Source: Cornus controversa (Eukaryota; Streptophyta; Magnoliopsida; Cornales; Cornaceae). From it: a stretch of DNA of 64,000 nucleotides. The DNA is taken from contig CM048848.1 of the NCBI GenBank assembly GCA_026545225.1, forward strand, positions 15,675,353 through 15,739,352, in the 5' to 3' direction. Numbering within the stretch: the stretch's first letter is position 1; each line of letters opens with the position of its first letter. The notes below the pieces were generated by a model, which worked only from the letters and a program-made list of their open reading frames with translations, was not told the DNA's origin and did not search any database. Below are positions 22,190 to 35,229 of this stretch, piece after piece. The translations under genes were made by a program, and so were the position numbers.

Positions 22190-24115
22190 GCAAATGATCG
22201 ATTCCGACCAATTTTTGGAGAAATCAGTCAGGCAACATTGGTGGTGGCCGAATGGAGGAAATTGGGAGCTCCCATTCAATTGCAATGCATCTACCAGAGT
22301 GGGAATCCTTTGCTGAGCGACACATCAACTTCTCACGATCAGAACCAATTATTTGATTTAACATAACATTCGCAGAGAGTGAGTAACCTTTAGGTTCTTT
22401 CTATTACGCTCCATCCAAATATTGTATACCAGGGTCGCTAGGTAGAGTTTACTAACAAGAGTTCTAGAGTTAGCCTTCGCTTTCTATAGTTGACAAGCCC
22501 AAGCAAACAATTCGCTTCTAGAGGAGGAACGAGTATAGAATGCCCAACGTGATTGTAAAAATTTCCAAATGGGATAGACAAATAGGCATTAGAAGACAAG
22601 GTAGTTATGGGACTCAGGATTGGAAGTATAGAGGGCACACAAATTACGAATGTGCTAGGAAGCGACTGGCTTTCGGTCATAGGTTGGAAGTTTTTGGTAG
22701 ATTGTTAACCATAAGATGAAGTTATGCTTGGGGATACAAGGGGAGCACAATGTGAGATGAGACTATTGAGGGAGTTAATAGTGTGGAAGAGGGAAAATTT
22801 TCTAGTAGGTGAGGGAAACCACTTGACGTTGTCCTAGCTATTAGGAGATGGCACTAGTAAAACATTTGGGTTATTGAGCCAAAGGATCATATTTAGAAGA
22901 GAAGGTTGCAAATTTCATGAAGAACCATTGATGAAGAAATCTACTTTTGTATTCATGTCAAAAGGAGAGCTCTAGATTTGCTCAATTGAGAATAAGTTAT
23001 GTAGAGGCCCTATGGAGCACTAGTTGTCAAACCAAAAATTAAAGTTCACACCATTAAATTTTTACTTTGACAAGGGTTTTGATGGAAGGCCCGAATTGGA
23101 GGATCTTGCGCCAATTTTAAGTTCACTTTTGTGGGATCTTCAATAGCTAAATACATATTCCTATAAGAATTGTGCCCATAAGGATGGGCTTGAGGAATTC
23201 GAAGGCCACCAGCTAATTTCAGTGAACAAACTATAAACAATGAGACTTTAGCACCACCTTTCTTTAGTTTTTGACTTGCCCATAAAAACTTCCTAAGAAT
23301 ACATTTTAGCTTAGTTAGGGTGGATTTAAGGAGAATGAACTTTAATGCCTAGTTCATTTGCATGTTACAAAATATCAACTTGATTAGCTGCAATCTCCTT
23401 GCCAAAGACAATGACATGTTATTCCAATTCTTTATTCTACTTGTAACCCTCTCAATCAAGACCTTACAGTCCCCAAATTTTAGTCTAGCTGAAATTAAGG
23501 GGACTCCCAAATACCTAATAGGTAAACATCCCTTTTCAAATCCAAGAATTGAGAGGATGTTAGCTTCAAAGGAGGAAGAAACACCAGAAAGAAAGTGTTA
23601 CTCTTGGACTAATTGATGCTAAGGCTTAATATAGAACAAAAAAGGTCAATTACATTCTTGATGATTAGGATTGAATTAGGATTTACATGAGATAGAATAT
23701 CAATAGATCATCTGCAAAAATCAGATGTGAGAGAGGGAACTTTTTTTAGCTCCAATAAAATTTGAAGGATGAATTGTCTAGAATGCTTTTGTTCAAAATG
23801 GTGGAGAACACTTGCTTGACAATAACAAAAATAAAGGGGGATAGAGGATCACACTCCCTAAGACCTTGAACTCCTTTGAAAAATTCATGAACGTCCCCAT
23901 TAATGAGATAGTAAAGGATGGAGAAGTGATACATGTTTCAACCCAATTAATGAAAGGAGTGAAAAATCCAAGTAGGGAGAGAGAGTCAAAAAGGAAAGGC
24001 CAAGAGATTGAGTCAAATGCCTTCATATGGTCAATTTTTATAGAACATGTAAGGGACTTTGAGTGGTTATGATATGCATTCAAAAGCTCATATGAAAGTA
24101 AAATGTTGTCATATA
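22190..24115 (-). pseudogene. L1-type LINE fragment (RT to zinc-ribbon end)
   Basis: Minus-strand pieces in several frames follow the order of a plant L1 ORF2. A reverse transcriptase core comes first (CSIKIDHMKAFDSISW, then GLRECDPLSPFIFVIV, about 24080-23800). Degraded sequence follows, and near 22440-22370 an end block reads LVYNIWMERNR, typical of the C-terminal zf-RVT region. Endonuclease and the first half of RT are missing; the 5' side is cut at the LTR that starts at 24130. Many stops and frameshifts make it dead. Confidence 0.7.
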
Positions 24116-24129
24116 TCTTCCTGCATATA

Positions 24130-24207
24130 TGTAATGCCTTAGAATTTTTTTTAATTTTTAATTGTAATTAATTATATTTTAATTGTGATAAAAGTATGAG
24201 AAATTGG
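24130..24207 (+). repeat. Start of a gypsy-like LTR, split by a LINE
   Basis: It begins TGTAATGCCTTAGAA and is interrupted at 24207 by the LINE. It continues at 30780. It is preceded by ATATA (24125-24129), a possible half of a target-site duplication whose partner I could not find. The assignment rests on the continuation after the LINE resembling the solo LTR at 45676-48444 read on its own strand. Confidence 0.5.
24191..24207. repeat. Target-site duplication of LINE, left copy
   Basis: AAAGTATGAGAAATTGG. The right copy at 30763-30779 differs at one base (AAAGTATGAAAAATTGG). Confidence 0.85.
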
Positions 24208-24469
24208 AGCTTTCCCCATGTAGTTCAGATTTTGTAGCAAAAGGGAATGGCTCCCTCCCCTCCTCCCTCTCGATCTACTCCATCACTCTCGCTCCATCCC
24301 TTCTCATCATCCAACATCATCTCATCCCCCATCATCATCCTTCCTTCCTGATACGTTAAACTAGACCAATCAACCACCCTCCCCCCCTCCCCCACCATAC
24401 CATAAACATCATTCTTCTAAACCCCCATATGTCAAATTCACCCACCATTTTTCGAAACACACCCCTATC

Positions 24470-26400
24470 TTGAAAACACCCCACACAACCAAGCAACATG
24501 TAAAAGTCCAAAATCAATCAAAGTTTGATTCCATTGAAGCCCCACATTCTGAAACCTGCATCTTACCAAGAAACTTCAATCCTCTCCTCTATGATTCACC
24601 TGAGCATCAAATTGAACGATTAATAGAAGAACTTGAATGGGCACATGAAAACCCTACCTGAGTAGAGAAGTTGAGAAAAGAGTTGAGGCAAACAATCTTG
24701 AGCTTGCGCTTGGAATTGGAAAATGCCAAAGAGAGCGATGCAACAACGGGAGATGCGAAGCTCTACGACAACACCCCTGAACTCTAGGCAAAGGTCAACC
24801 ACATGGCAGATCAACTTGCCCACACAAAAGCAATGCTAAATACGAGTGACCTCAAGGTTGCTATGTATAGCATAAAATATAAAGAGCTGGAGGAACATTA
24901 CATCCACCAAAAAAAATATGGTCATGTAAGTACCCTAACCCCTTCCCTCCCTAACTGCTCCACAACCACGTAGGTCACTGAGAAACTCCACATAGAAATC
25001 ACAAGATTGATGGGCCTTGTTAGTAGCTATGAAGCGAACCAAAAGACCATAGAAACCACTATTTTGGCTTTTATTGATTCTCTACAGTCTTTTGTTAAAA
25101 CCAAACCCTGCAAACAAGAAAATAACCCACCTCAAATAGCAGATTCTTACCCTCCCCACTCCCCCATGTCGCCAACAAGCCTTCAATTATTTACATACTT
25201 TCCAATGGTTCCAACCATACCAAAAACCACGAAAGCTTCCATTGCCAAAACCTTGGTACCTAGAGAGAATAAACTTGTCACAATTGTAAGCCATGTGCAT
25301 GAAGCTACTCGATTTCAAAATTCAAACCCAAAATAGAAAACCTGGTTCAAGCCCTGTCAATCATTGGTCAACACCAACCAACCCTATAACAAAAGCCTTT
25401 TATTTCGGCTCACTCTACTAACATATAGGAAACCACAGAAAAAGCAACCCCCCATCACCTAATCCCTGCCACCAACTTTATAAACAACCTTATTTCACCC
25501 CCTATGTCTGGAAATAGTCAAGACCCACACCTACTTGACAGCTCCATTAGCCACAATGAGACTTATGGGTATTTGTGGTCAAAGATATCCCTCACAAAAC
25601 CAAGCCTATGAAGTTCCAGTACCATAGGCCAATAATTACAGAAGGCATCATTTCAGTGAACCCTCCAAAAGAAGTGTCCAAAATGGGTGAAAGGGAATGG
25701 AGTTCTACTCAAGTTGGGTATTTTTCCTAAAAGAAACCACATTTCAAAGTTATCCAATCCATCACAAACAAGCTATGGAGCCACAGAGGATTAAAAGAAC
25801 TGGTCTGCAATGCTAAAGGATACTACCTTTTCAAGTTCACTTCTTGCCAAGCTGTAAAAATAATTTTGTCTGATGGTCCTTAGCTTATTGCTAATAAACA
25901 TTTGGTGCTAAAAAACTGGAATCCTAAAATGCAACTTGACCTGGAACCAAAGAACAAGATGCCATTATGGGTCAACTTCTACAACATTCTGCTACACTTC
26001 TGGACCACTAAAGGGTTGAGCTACATTGCCAGTGCTGTGGGAACTCCACTATATGGAGACCGCACTACTGAAGCCAAAACTAGACTTGATTTTGCAAAGA
26101 TATGTGTGAAAGTCGACACATCTCTACCCCCTTATCGATTGCTTCAATCTCACCACCAGTGACCAAGACTCAGTAACCATCAAAGTCAAATACCCATAGA
26201 AGCCCACCCCTTGTAACCATTGCAACTCTCTTGGACATGCAAGCAATGACTACCATAACAAACCAACTTCATCAAATTTCCCATCCCTAAACTATCACAA
26301 ACCTCACACCTCCCAATGGAAATTGGTAACAAAGAACAAGAACATTAAGTTCACTTCTGTGGAACCACTGTCATCCAACTAAACTCACTGCTCTGAAATT
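24470..26400 (+). pseudogene. LINE ORF1-like region
   Basis: Broken open stretches in changing frames (24470-24661, 25007-25336, 25902-26162). The last holds MPLWVNFYNILLHFW and GLSYIASAVGTPLYGD, the DUF4283/zinc-knuckle-type RNA-binding protein of plant L1 ORF1. A knuckle-like CNHCNSLGHASND follows near 26215-26255; its last cysteine is replaced by Asp. The start is not clear. Confidence 0.65.
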
Positions 26401-26929
26401 GATTGTCATAAATCCACATACCATTCTCCCTCATCCACCACAAAATCAACCTCACAGATAAGAAATCACCAACACATTAAGCTTTGTCCAAACTCCACCT
26501 CAACTACATCATCTACCTCTTTCACCAAGACAAAAAATGATCTAACTCCCAATGTATCAATTAACCTTGTCATTGACTTTTCTCCATATAAACTCCAACC
26601 ATTTGTCCAACCATACAACATCTCCACTGAGATAATCCCTTCATCTCCAATCACCAACAGATTCAGTCCCCTTTTACCTGATATATCCAGAGATGATAGA
26701 GAGGAATTTGATAAACCCATTGAATCTGATAATGAATCACCTTGTCTTGAAGTGAGTTATGCTCCTTCTATGCTTAATCTCTCCACCAAAAATAAATGCT
26801 TGAAGAGAATGAAGAAGATCAAATCCAAGTCTCATCATGCACTGTCTAAGTTCCTTATAGGGGGCTTCAAAGGCTTGTTGACCTCTTACAGCACCACATC
26901 CCAATGATCATCACAACATAGAACATAAG

Positions 26930-29900
26930 CGATTTTAATTCACACATTAATCAATTCGAAATCAAGCAGTTGCTAAGGGAACATAGAGTGGACATCATTG
27001 CCATCCTTTAAACCAAAGTCCAAGAATCTAACATGACCTCATTCTTGCAATCCTTCTCTAGTGCTCAAGGTCTTGATTAGCAGTTACTCCACAATTATAG
27101 AAGTAACCCCATGGGAAGAATCTGGATTATCTTCCATCCTGTGAAAGCAAACATTGAAGTTCTTAGTGAAGATGATTAGTCTATTCTTTGCTAAGTTATG
27201 GACCTAGATTAGAATTTTAGATTCAACGTGTCCTTCATTTATGCTTTCAACTCCAAAAAAATAAGGAAAAAATTATGGTCCAGTATCCTGTCACAATCTT
27301 ATATGCTTCATCAGAAGCCATGGATTCTTGTTGGAGATTTCAACTGCATCCTCCATAATAATGAGAGATAAGGGGGAATGGGAAGGCAAACAATAGCTAT
27401 GGATGATTTCATAAACTGTATCAACAATGCTTCTTTAGAGGACTTAAAATTCACTGGTTTTTTTCTAACGTGGTCAAACAAAACTGATGGCATTGCCAAT
27501 ATTTCCAGAAAATTAGACAGAGCCCTTGTGAACCCCCACTGGAACATTAACTTTCATAACTTTGACTGTATCTTCCTACCCTATGGCATCTCAGTTCACT
27601 CACCTATTCTTGTGAAAACAGGAACCATGGTTCCTAAAAGAAACTCACCCTTTAAGTTCTTCAAATTTTAGGCCAACCATGCCTCCTTCTTACCTTTGGT
27701 GGCACAAGTATGGACTAACCAGGTTCAAGGCTACCCCATGTTTCAAGTCAAACAAAATTTCAACATGCTAAATCATCCCCTTAGAAGCCTTAACTATAAA
27801 GAGTATAGTGACCTCTCAAACATGGTCTTATCCACCAAAATTGAACTCTATACAGTTCAATCCCTCCTTGACCATAACCCAATGGACACCAGCCTTCGAA
27901 ACAAAGAGAAATGTTTGATTCAGTTATACACCCAACTGAGCCTAGTAGAGGAGCGATTTTGGAAGCAAAAAGCCAGAGTAAAATGGTTATCACTTGGATA
28001 TCATAACTCAACTTTTTCCCATAAAACTGTAAACAACAGAAAAAACATAAAGAAGATCACATCCATTGCAATTCCTTCAGGTCCTGTCATCACTAACCAA
28101 GAACATATTAGCTTTGAATTTGTTTTATACTTCAAAAACTCAATTGGATGTCCTGCAGCATACCCTAGCAAACCAACCCTCTCCCAGCATATATCCAAAT
28201 CTATCCCTTCCAACCTCGCTTCCAATCTATGCAGCATCCCAACTGACACTAAAATCCAAAAGAGCATCTTCTCAATTACCAATGATAAGGCTCCAGGCCC
28301 TGATGGGTATGGAGCATTTTTCTTTAAAAGAGCATGGCCAGTTATTGGTAGTTCAGTCACAGAAACAATCAGAAGCCTTTTCATATCAGGGAAACTCCTT
28401 AAAGAAATCAATGCCTCTATCATTCCTCTAACCCCCAAAACAAACCATGCTTCAACTTTTTTTTACTACAGGCCAATATCATGTTATAATATCCTCAACA
28501 AAAGCATCTATAAGCTTTTAGCTGACAAGCTAGAAACTTTCTTGCCTACACTTATTGATGAATCACAGTTAGCCTTCATCAAGAATAAGAAGATTACTAA
28601 CAATATTTTCCTAGCTTAAGAAATTATTAAGGGCTACAATTGCACTCAAGCTACTCCAAAATGTGTAATTAAGGTGGACTTAAGAAAAGCTTTTGATACT
28701 CTGGGATGGGATTTCCTGCTTGATGCTCTTCCCTTATGGGTTCCTAAACACCTTCACCCATTGGATAAAAATGTGCATTACCTCACCTACTTTCTCTATC
28801 TCAATAAATGGTAGCCTTTATGGTTTTTTAAGGGGGCTAGGGGCCTAAGATAGGGGAACCCTCTCTCCCCCTTTCTCTTTTTCTTGCCATGGATGTCTTG
28901 TCACAAATTTTAAACAAAACAACCTCTAAAAACCCACTTTTCAAACACCTCTGCAGATGTAAAAATCTTGGCCACAACTATCTTATCTTTGTAGATAATT
29001 TATTCCTATTTGCACATGGAGACATATCATCAATCCAAGTGATCAAGGAGGGCCTTGACACTTTTTGTACTCTCTCGGGCCTCTCTGTAAATATTACTAA
29101 GAGTTAAGTTTTCTTCTTAGGCATAAATGAGCATACTCAGAATACCATCCTGCATTTGCTTCAATTTGAGAAAGGATCACTGCCAATAAAATACCTGGGT
29201 GTACCACTGATTGCCACATGCCTTACTGCAACTGATTGTACTTCACTCATTGATAAGGTCATAGGTAAAGTCTACAACTGGTCTAGCAGGCTCCTTTCCT
29301 TTGCAGGCAAGCTTCAATTGATCAAATCTACATTTTACAGTTCACAAATATATTGGATAAACTCTTTTATCCTGCTAAAGAGCATCATTGTGAGAATAAC
29401 ATCAATAATCAGTAAATTTTTGTGGTCTAATGTGGGAACTGAAAGTAAAAAGAGGGAGATATGCCTTCTAAAGGACAAAGAAGGTTAGGGGTTACCTAAC
29501 CTACACTTATGGAATAGGGCAATCATGTTGAAACACATATGGCACCTATTCAAATGTCCCAATAATCTTTGGAGCAATTGGGTTTCCATAAACCTTCTAA
29601 GAGGTAGAAGCTTCTGCGAGGTCAATTGACCATCTTCATGCTCATGGACATGGAGAAAGCTATTGCAATTAAGAACACTGGCCAAACCCTTCATCTTCCA
29701 TAAATTGGGTAATGGTGAGAATACTCTTTTCTGGTATGATTGTTGGCACTCTCTTGGACCCCTAAACTATAAAATCCATAACCCAACTGCTATGAGTACA
29801 TCCACTAGGAAATACAGCCTCGTTAGTACACTAATTCAAAATAATCAATGGATAATACCAACAAGAGTGTCAAGGCACGTTCTTGAACTAACAGATATCT

Positions 29901-30200
29901 CAAGTCTTCCTTGTCTCAACACAGGTAATCATGATACTGTTGAATGGAAACATTCACCAAACCATTGCTTCTCACTAGCAGACACTATGTTTGCCATCTC
30001 TGATCCACAGCCTGATGTAGCATGGAACCATATGGTATGGTTTTCACCTTGCATACCAAAATAAAATTTCATCCTTTGGATGGCAGTCCAAGGAAAGATT
30101 GTAACTCTTGATAGTCCCTCACTAGATTCACTCCACATTCCCAATGTTTTTCTCTCTGCTCAGCTAAAAATGTAAGTGATAATCATCTCTTCTTCCAATG
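26930..30200 (+). pseudogene. LINE ORF2: endonuclease and reverse transcriptase
   Basis: The endonuclease remnant includes REHRVDIIAIL and WILVGDFNCILHNN (about 26980-27360) and SRKLDRALVN (about 27505-27540). The largest open block, 27696-28619, leads into reverse transcriptase motifs: NDKAPGPDGYGAFFFK, then VIKVDLRKAFDT, GNPLSPFLFLL and FVDNLFLF at the catalytic box, where plant L1s normally have an A/V-D-D core, so the second Asp is lost. Later blocks (LPIKYLGVPL, 29156-29488; NGENTLFWYDCW, 29663-30064) are the usual L1 C-terminal parts. At least eight stops or frame changes show it is inactive. Confidence 0.85.
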
Positions 30201-30779
30201 TCCATTCACTTTCCAAATATGAAATTTCTTCACTTCATTATGTCAACTCTTCATTCCTCCTAACATCAACAATTAGAATGACATGATCAATTAGTTATCC
30301 ATTTTTTGGGATAGCAAGCAAGCCCATCTCTCACAGAAGTTTGCACTAGCAGGATGTGTCTATGGTATATGGAGGGAGAGAAATTGTAGAATTTTCAGAA
30401 ATAGAAGATTCAACCCACATACAGTGTCCAAGGAAATCAAGAAAATCATTAGGCTAAGACTTGCTAGCTACTCATTCAAAAATAGTTGTAGTTCTAGAAA
30501 GATCGTTAACTTATGGTCTCTGCCAAGCCTTTTCATTAGACCTCCAAGAAAACCACCTGACTTGCCTTTCAAGCTTTTTATCAGTAGCTTACCAGCTTTA
30601 TCAGCAGCTTATTTATCAGTAGCCTTCTCATGGTTGTCTGAATATGTGCACTGCTCTTTGAATTTGGGTTGTAAAAATGATGTAAAGTTGCTTCTCTAGC
30701 TTCTGACCTTTTCTTTTGTACAAACACCTCAATGCAATTTAAACTTACCTTATTGAAAAAAAAAAGTATGAAAAATTGG

Positions 30780-32535
30780 TTCAAATACGTGTTTTGAGCA
30801 TGATAGGACTTTTTTGAGAAATTTTTTAGTTTGGGTGTGGGACCCGGGATGAGTCGGATGACCCGGGAGACTTTCATAAGTCTTGAAAATGTACATAGGG
30901 GCGTATGTGAATAATTGAGGGGTTTAAAAGATAAGTATGTAATTAGTAGAGAGTTAGTAGTAATAAGGAGAAAATTAAATGAAAGAGAAGGACTTAGTTG
31001 CAAAGAAAAAAATTATAAATTAAATTAAATCATTTAATTCACCACAAAAATTAGATTTTCTCTCATCTCTCTCTCACTACAACTTCATCCCAATTTTTCT
31101 CTACAATTAAGATGTCTTGGAGTGAGAATTGAAGATTGATCTAAGAGGAAAGATTGTTCTCCTCATCATTCTCTTAGAATTGATCGATTCAAAGCTCAAT
31201 TTGGTGAAGGTTGAAGATTTGGGCCAAACTAGGGTTTGGAATTGGGAGTAGCTCAAGAAGAGAAATTCGTTCTCCTCGCTATGATCTACGCATCGACAGT
31301 TCAAGAATCGAATTTGGAGCACTTTAGACTTTTGGTGATTTGGGGATTTTTGAAAATTTGGCTTCGAATTGAGGTAGGGGTGTTATCTCCACCTTATCAT
31401 CGATTCGTTAGTAATTGATGTGGGTTTTTAATTGATTAGTATATTTAGAAGTGTTAGGAAGTGAGTCTTACATCTTATCTATACTTATGTTTCCTAATTG
31501 AGTCTCCACATGATAATTATAATAATAATTATATGCATTGATGTTGTATGTTTATGTTTTGATGAAAATGTGGAAAGGAAGTATGTTAGGATATGTATCA
31601 ATGTGAATTGTGTATGTATACCTTATATGCTCGCAATTAAAGATACATGTTGTTCATTTGAATGATTTCTAGTTGTGGAGACTATCTTATACATGTTGTA
31701 TGCCACATGTTTGATAAAATGCATAAGAATGTTTTTTTCTATAAAAATTGTATTTATATAAATATGTTGTTGAGAATTGATATTGTATTATTATATGCAT
31801 AAAAATGACATCTTTTAGCATAGAATCAAGTGGCTAATGATACGCTTGGAGATATGGAATTATTGCATTGTTATATGCATGGAAATGACATGTTTTAGCA
31901 TGGAAATCAAGTGGTTTATAATGCGCTTGAAAATATGTGGTACATTTGAAATTGTATGTGTTATCATACTTGTAATCCTATGTGATTGGTTGTTGATTTT
32001 AGAAGGAGGTTGGAAAAGCAAGAATAGCTCGGAGCCTTAGGGTGCAAAGCCCGGAACTTAGCCAAGGTGGTTCCTTCTAGACCCTTGGATTAGTAGCCCG
32101 TAAAGTTAGATATCTTGGATAATTGGTTCAATTAGCATTTATCTAGTGATTCTAAGAATACTCCCATTTATTTAATTTTGGAATTTACGTGACTTAGTGT
32201 TTAAGTTTTATGATTGAATTATGATATTCGTGTTGATGTTTGTGTGATCTTCTATTAATTGAGTATTGTTGAGTATATGATTCATTCAAGTATTGAATTG
32301 AGATTCCACGAGCATGTGCATTGATGTATGCCAAGTAGCTTGTAGGAATGCCATGATAGCATCTCATGAGCATTGAGAGTGTGTTATGAGCACATAGGAA
32401 TGCCATGCTTGTATTTCATGTAGATAGCATTGAGTCGATACATAAGTTGGTTTGGGTATCTCTACTGTGCTTGTTGACGCTCACCCCCTTTCCCAAAATA
32501 TTTTATAGATAAGGCACCGATGATCGATGGGGTTA
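30780..32535 (+). repeat. Remainder of gypsy-like LTR split by the LINE
   Basis: After the LINE, motifs appear in the same order as in the solo LTR at 45676-48444 read on its minus strand: CGTGTTTTGAG, GACCCGGGATG, then far downstream GGGTATCTCTACTG, GCTCACCCC and GATAAGGCACCGATGA. An imperfect tandem pair of about 80 bp lies at 31790-31945. Similarity stops after about 32535, so the U5 end is missing. No gene is supported in it. Confidence 0.55.
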
Positions 32536-33880
32536 AGATAACTGGTTCCCTTTATATAAATGTGACTTGTTGTTCTAAAACCCTAATTTTCAACTGAGGA
32601 CCTCATCTTTTGAAAAATTAAGTGTACTCACACACTTACCTAGACTATATGACTCTTATACTTGATCATTGATGTCCACGAACACTACAATCCATTTGAA
32701 TGCTTCAAATGATCAAGTTTCTTATAGAGCCATAAATAACTTGATCACATATATACGTTGATGAAGAACACTGTCCACGCTCTCAGTCTTCAATTGCATG
32801 ATCGATTACAAAGAATGAAATGAAAAAATACAGCTCGACCATATTCAGTTTTAACACCGAAATTTGCTAATTACAAATATATACGTCACAAAAGTATGCT
32901 ACAATTTGATTTAATCATGATGAATATAATCCCTAAGGGAAAGGAAAGGATAAAGAAGTAATTTGGAACTTTGGCAAAAGAAGCATGCTTCTCCATCATA
33001 AAAGTGATATGTTATGCCTATAATTTTTCACTAGTGAAATTTTACAAAAAGTTGTGAAATTCAGTTGCAAATGCTTTCATGATGTTATATCTTTTTGCTG
33101 AACCATACAACATTTATTCTCTCATTTCTTCTATGCAACCCTGCGGTAGTTGCTAAACCTCAGAGTTGTGAATTGAAGTTTCCTTTTTCTTTTTTATTAT
33201 TGATATTGTTATTTTATTTGATTCCCAACAAGCAAGTAAAGGTTAATCTTTATATCTTTTCCTGTAATTTGAAAACTATATGGTACCGATGTAATGTGTT
33301 CAACATTAGATGTCATGATCCATATTTATCGCCGCTGAACGCTACTAAGAACTAAAAAAATTTCAGCAAAAAGGGTACAACCAAAATATCAATAAAATAT
33401 AGCTATATTTCTGAAATGGTCACAATAAGATAAGACTAAAGTGGTGGTCACAATGGATGAACCCAGACAGAGCCTACGAATCCCAACTCTCAGCAGAGAG
33501 GCACATTGGCCCAACAAGCACCTAATTTCACATGGTTGTGGCACACCGCAAAATGTTTGAGTTATCTTCTCTGTCACCCAGCATAACTTCTTCTCTTCAG
33601 TCTCCACATCGCTTATGTGGTGGATTTAAAATTCATCATTCTTATTCAGTTATTTTCTTTACAGGTGACAATGAAGATTTAAAATAAAAATAAAAATAAA
33701 AATATTGATGAAAATGTAATATCTTTCTTGGCCATCTAGCTAATAGATATATTCCACAAGGATAACCTCAACCCACAGAAGACTTTTTTTTTAAAACTAA
33801 CAAGACAGGAATTGGTTGTATGGCGAGAATCAACCATTATGAACAACAGTGACACTATCACACTACTACCACTGAAGTAT
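32536..33880. other. Intergenic sequence with one dispersed repeat
   Basis: No gene recognised. The part at about 32620-32900 (from CTCACACACTTACCTAGAC to ACGTCACAAAAGTATGC) is a diverged copy of about 62690-62990. It is probably a fragment of one repeat family that I cannot classify. Confidence 0.5.
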
Positions 33881-33885
33881 ATATA

Positions 33886-35214
33886 TGATAGAAAAATGGA
33901 AGTAATTTTAAAATTTTTAGATCTTTACCACATGATTTTTCATCAAATCAACAAGCATTTAAAGAAATTTGGTACCTTAAACAATTTTCTGATCGTATAC
34001 GAGAACACTCTTTCTCTTCCTTCACCTTGAACACCAATGAAACTTCACCTCTATAACCCCAGAGATATACTGGTACGAGGAACCATTTCTCTCACTTTCT
34101 ATATTCTATATATTTACGTTCTCACATTCTGTTTCAGAATATCATGACCTGGGAGATATCATATATTTGATATAGGGCAGGAGATAGGATCAAAAGGGAT
34201 TCCTTATCCTAGCTACAATTGAATAGAGTAGAGTTATCTCATAACTCTATCATATTCAATTAATTACAATAATCACAACAATATAATTATAATTGCACTC
34301 TAGGACTCAAAAATTATAACAAGGCCCTGTCCTACTAAATAATTGTATATAAACCCCTCCACTACCAAATATCCATAAGAAACCCGAGGGATAACTAACT
34401 ACTATCCCCCCTAAGGCATACTTATATGTTTTATTCCTTGAGTAACCAATTTAAACCTTATGATCACTGAATTAAATTCTTTTATAAGAGAATTTTAAAA
34501 ATATATATATTTTCTAATTAAATAATAGAAAAATAATTTAGTAAACATTTTACTAAAATGTCCTAGCCAAGTTCCAGTGATCAAACTTATTAAATTGTAT
34601 CAAGGGAATATTTTGTTACTTTTATAAAGAGTGCGGATTCCATATTGAGCATTTGTGTTCCCACAGCTCCAACATTAGTTACCCAAGATACCGTGGTTTT
34701 GACCTTAAAAGGTCTCACACATTGGTAAGTCAAAGTGACCAACATCAAAAATTGAGTCCACTAAACCTCTCAAGATTTAGAGCTTAAAGCATCTAGTAGA
34801 TAAAAATTACACCAAAATAATGACAGTAATTTGTATGGTGTTATCTTATGGTGATCGAGTTCAATGTACTTTAAGCACACTAACTTAGAGTCAACTACCC
34901 CAATGGTCGAGACAAATCATCCTATCTTATAATGGTCAAGTGTGTTACAGTCTTATAAAAAAGTGTCTAACTTTTATTACTAATTGTGAACAATTCCAAG
35001 GTGCAAGAAACTAGTGAGCTCAAATCTCCTGTGTATAAATCGCATTCACACACTTAAGTCATCTATAATGCAAGTTGAGGACTATGATGTATCTCATACA
35101 AAAAAATGAAAAGCTCAATGCATGAATATTCAATTTAATAATAAATCACATTTATTAATAAAATGTTGAATAAACAAAATTAATAATTGGCTTGTAGGGC
35201 ACATAATCCCAGCA
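33886..35214 (-). repeat. 3' LTR of Copia-1
   Basis: On its own strand it starts TGCTGGGATTATGTGCCC right after the purine tract and ends at 33886 (plus strand TGATAGAAAAATGG). It is similar along its length to 57592-58738 but about 180 bp longer, with several indels, so the insertion is old. Confidence 0.82.
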
Positions 35215-35229
35215 ATCTCCCACTTGCAC

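Larger units (their letters stand above)
24208..30762 (+). mobile_element. Full-length but decayed L1-type LINE
   Basis: A non-LTR retrotransposon flanked by 17-bp target-site duplications with one mismatch, ending in an A-tract (about 30755-30765). It contains an ORF1-like region (about 24470-26400) and an ORF2-like region with endonuclease, reverse transcriptase and C-terminal zinc ribbon (about 26930-30200). Both are broken by many stops. The 5' end at 24208 is set by the duplication; with a C/T-rich start and ORF1 present, it looks close to full length. It inserted into the gypsy-like LTR whose halves lie at 24130-24207 and 30780-32535. Confidence 0.88.

Noticed and set aside
24470..24661. 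Independent small gene upstream of the LINE
   Set aside because: It lies within the LINE bounded by the 17-bp duplications and fits a decayed ORF1 start.
33095..33355. Small hydrophobic 86-codon ORF
   Set aside because: No recognisable motif, A/T-rich context and no second copy; treated as chance.
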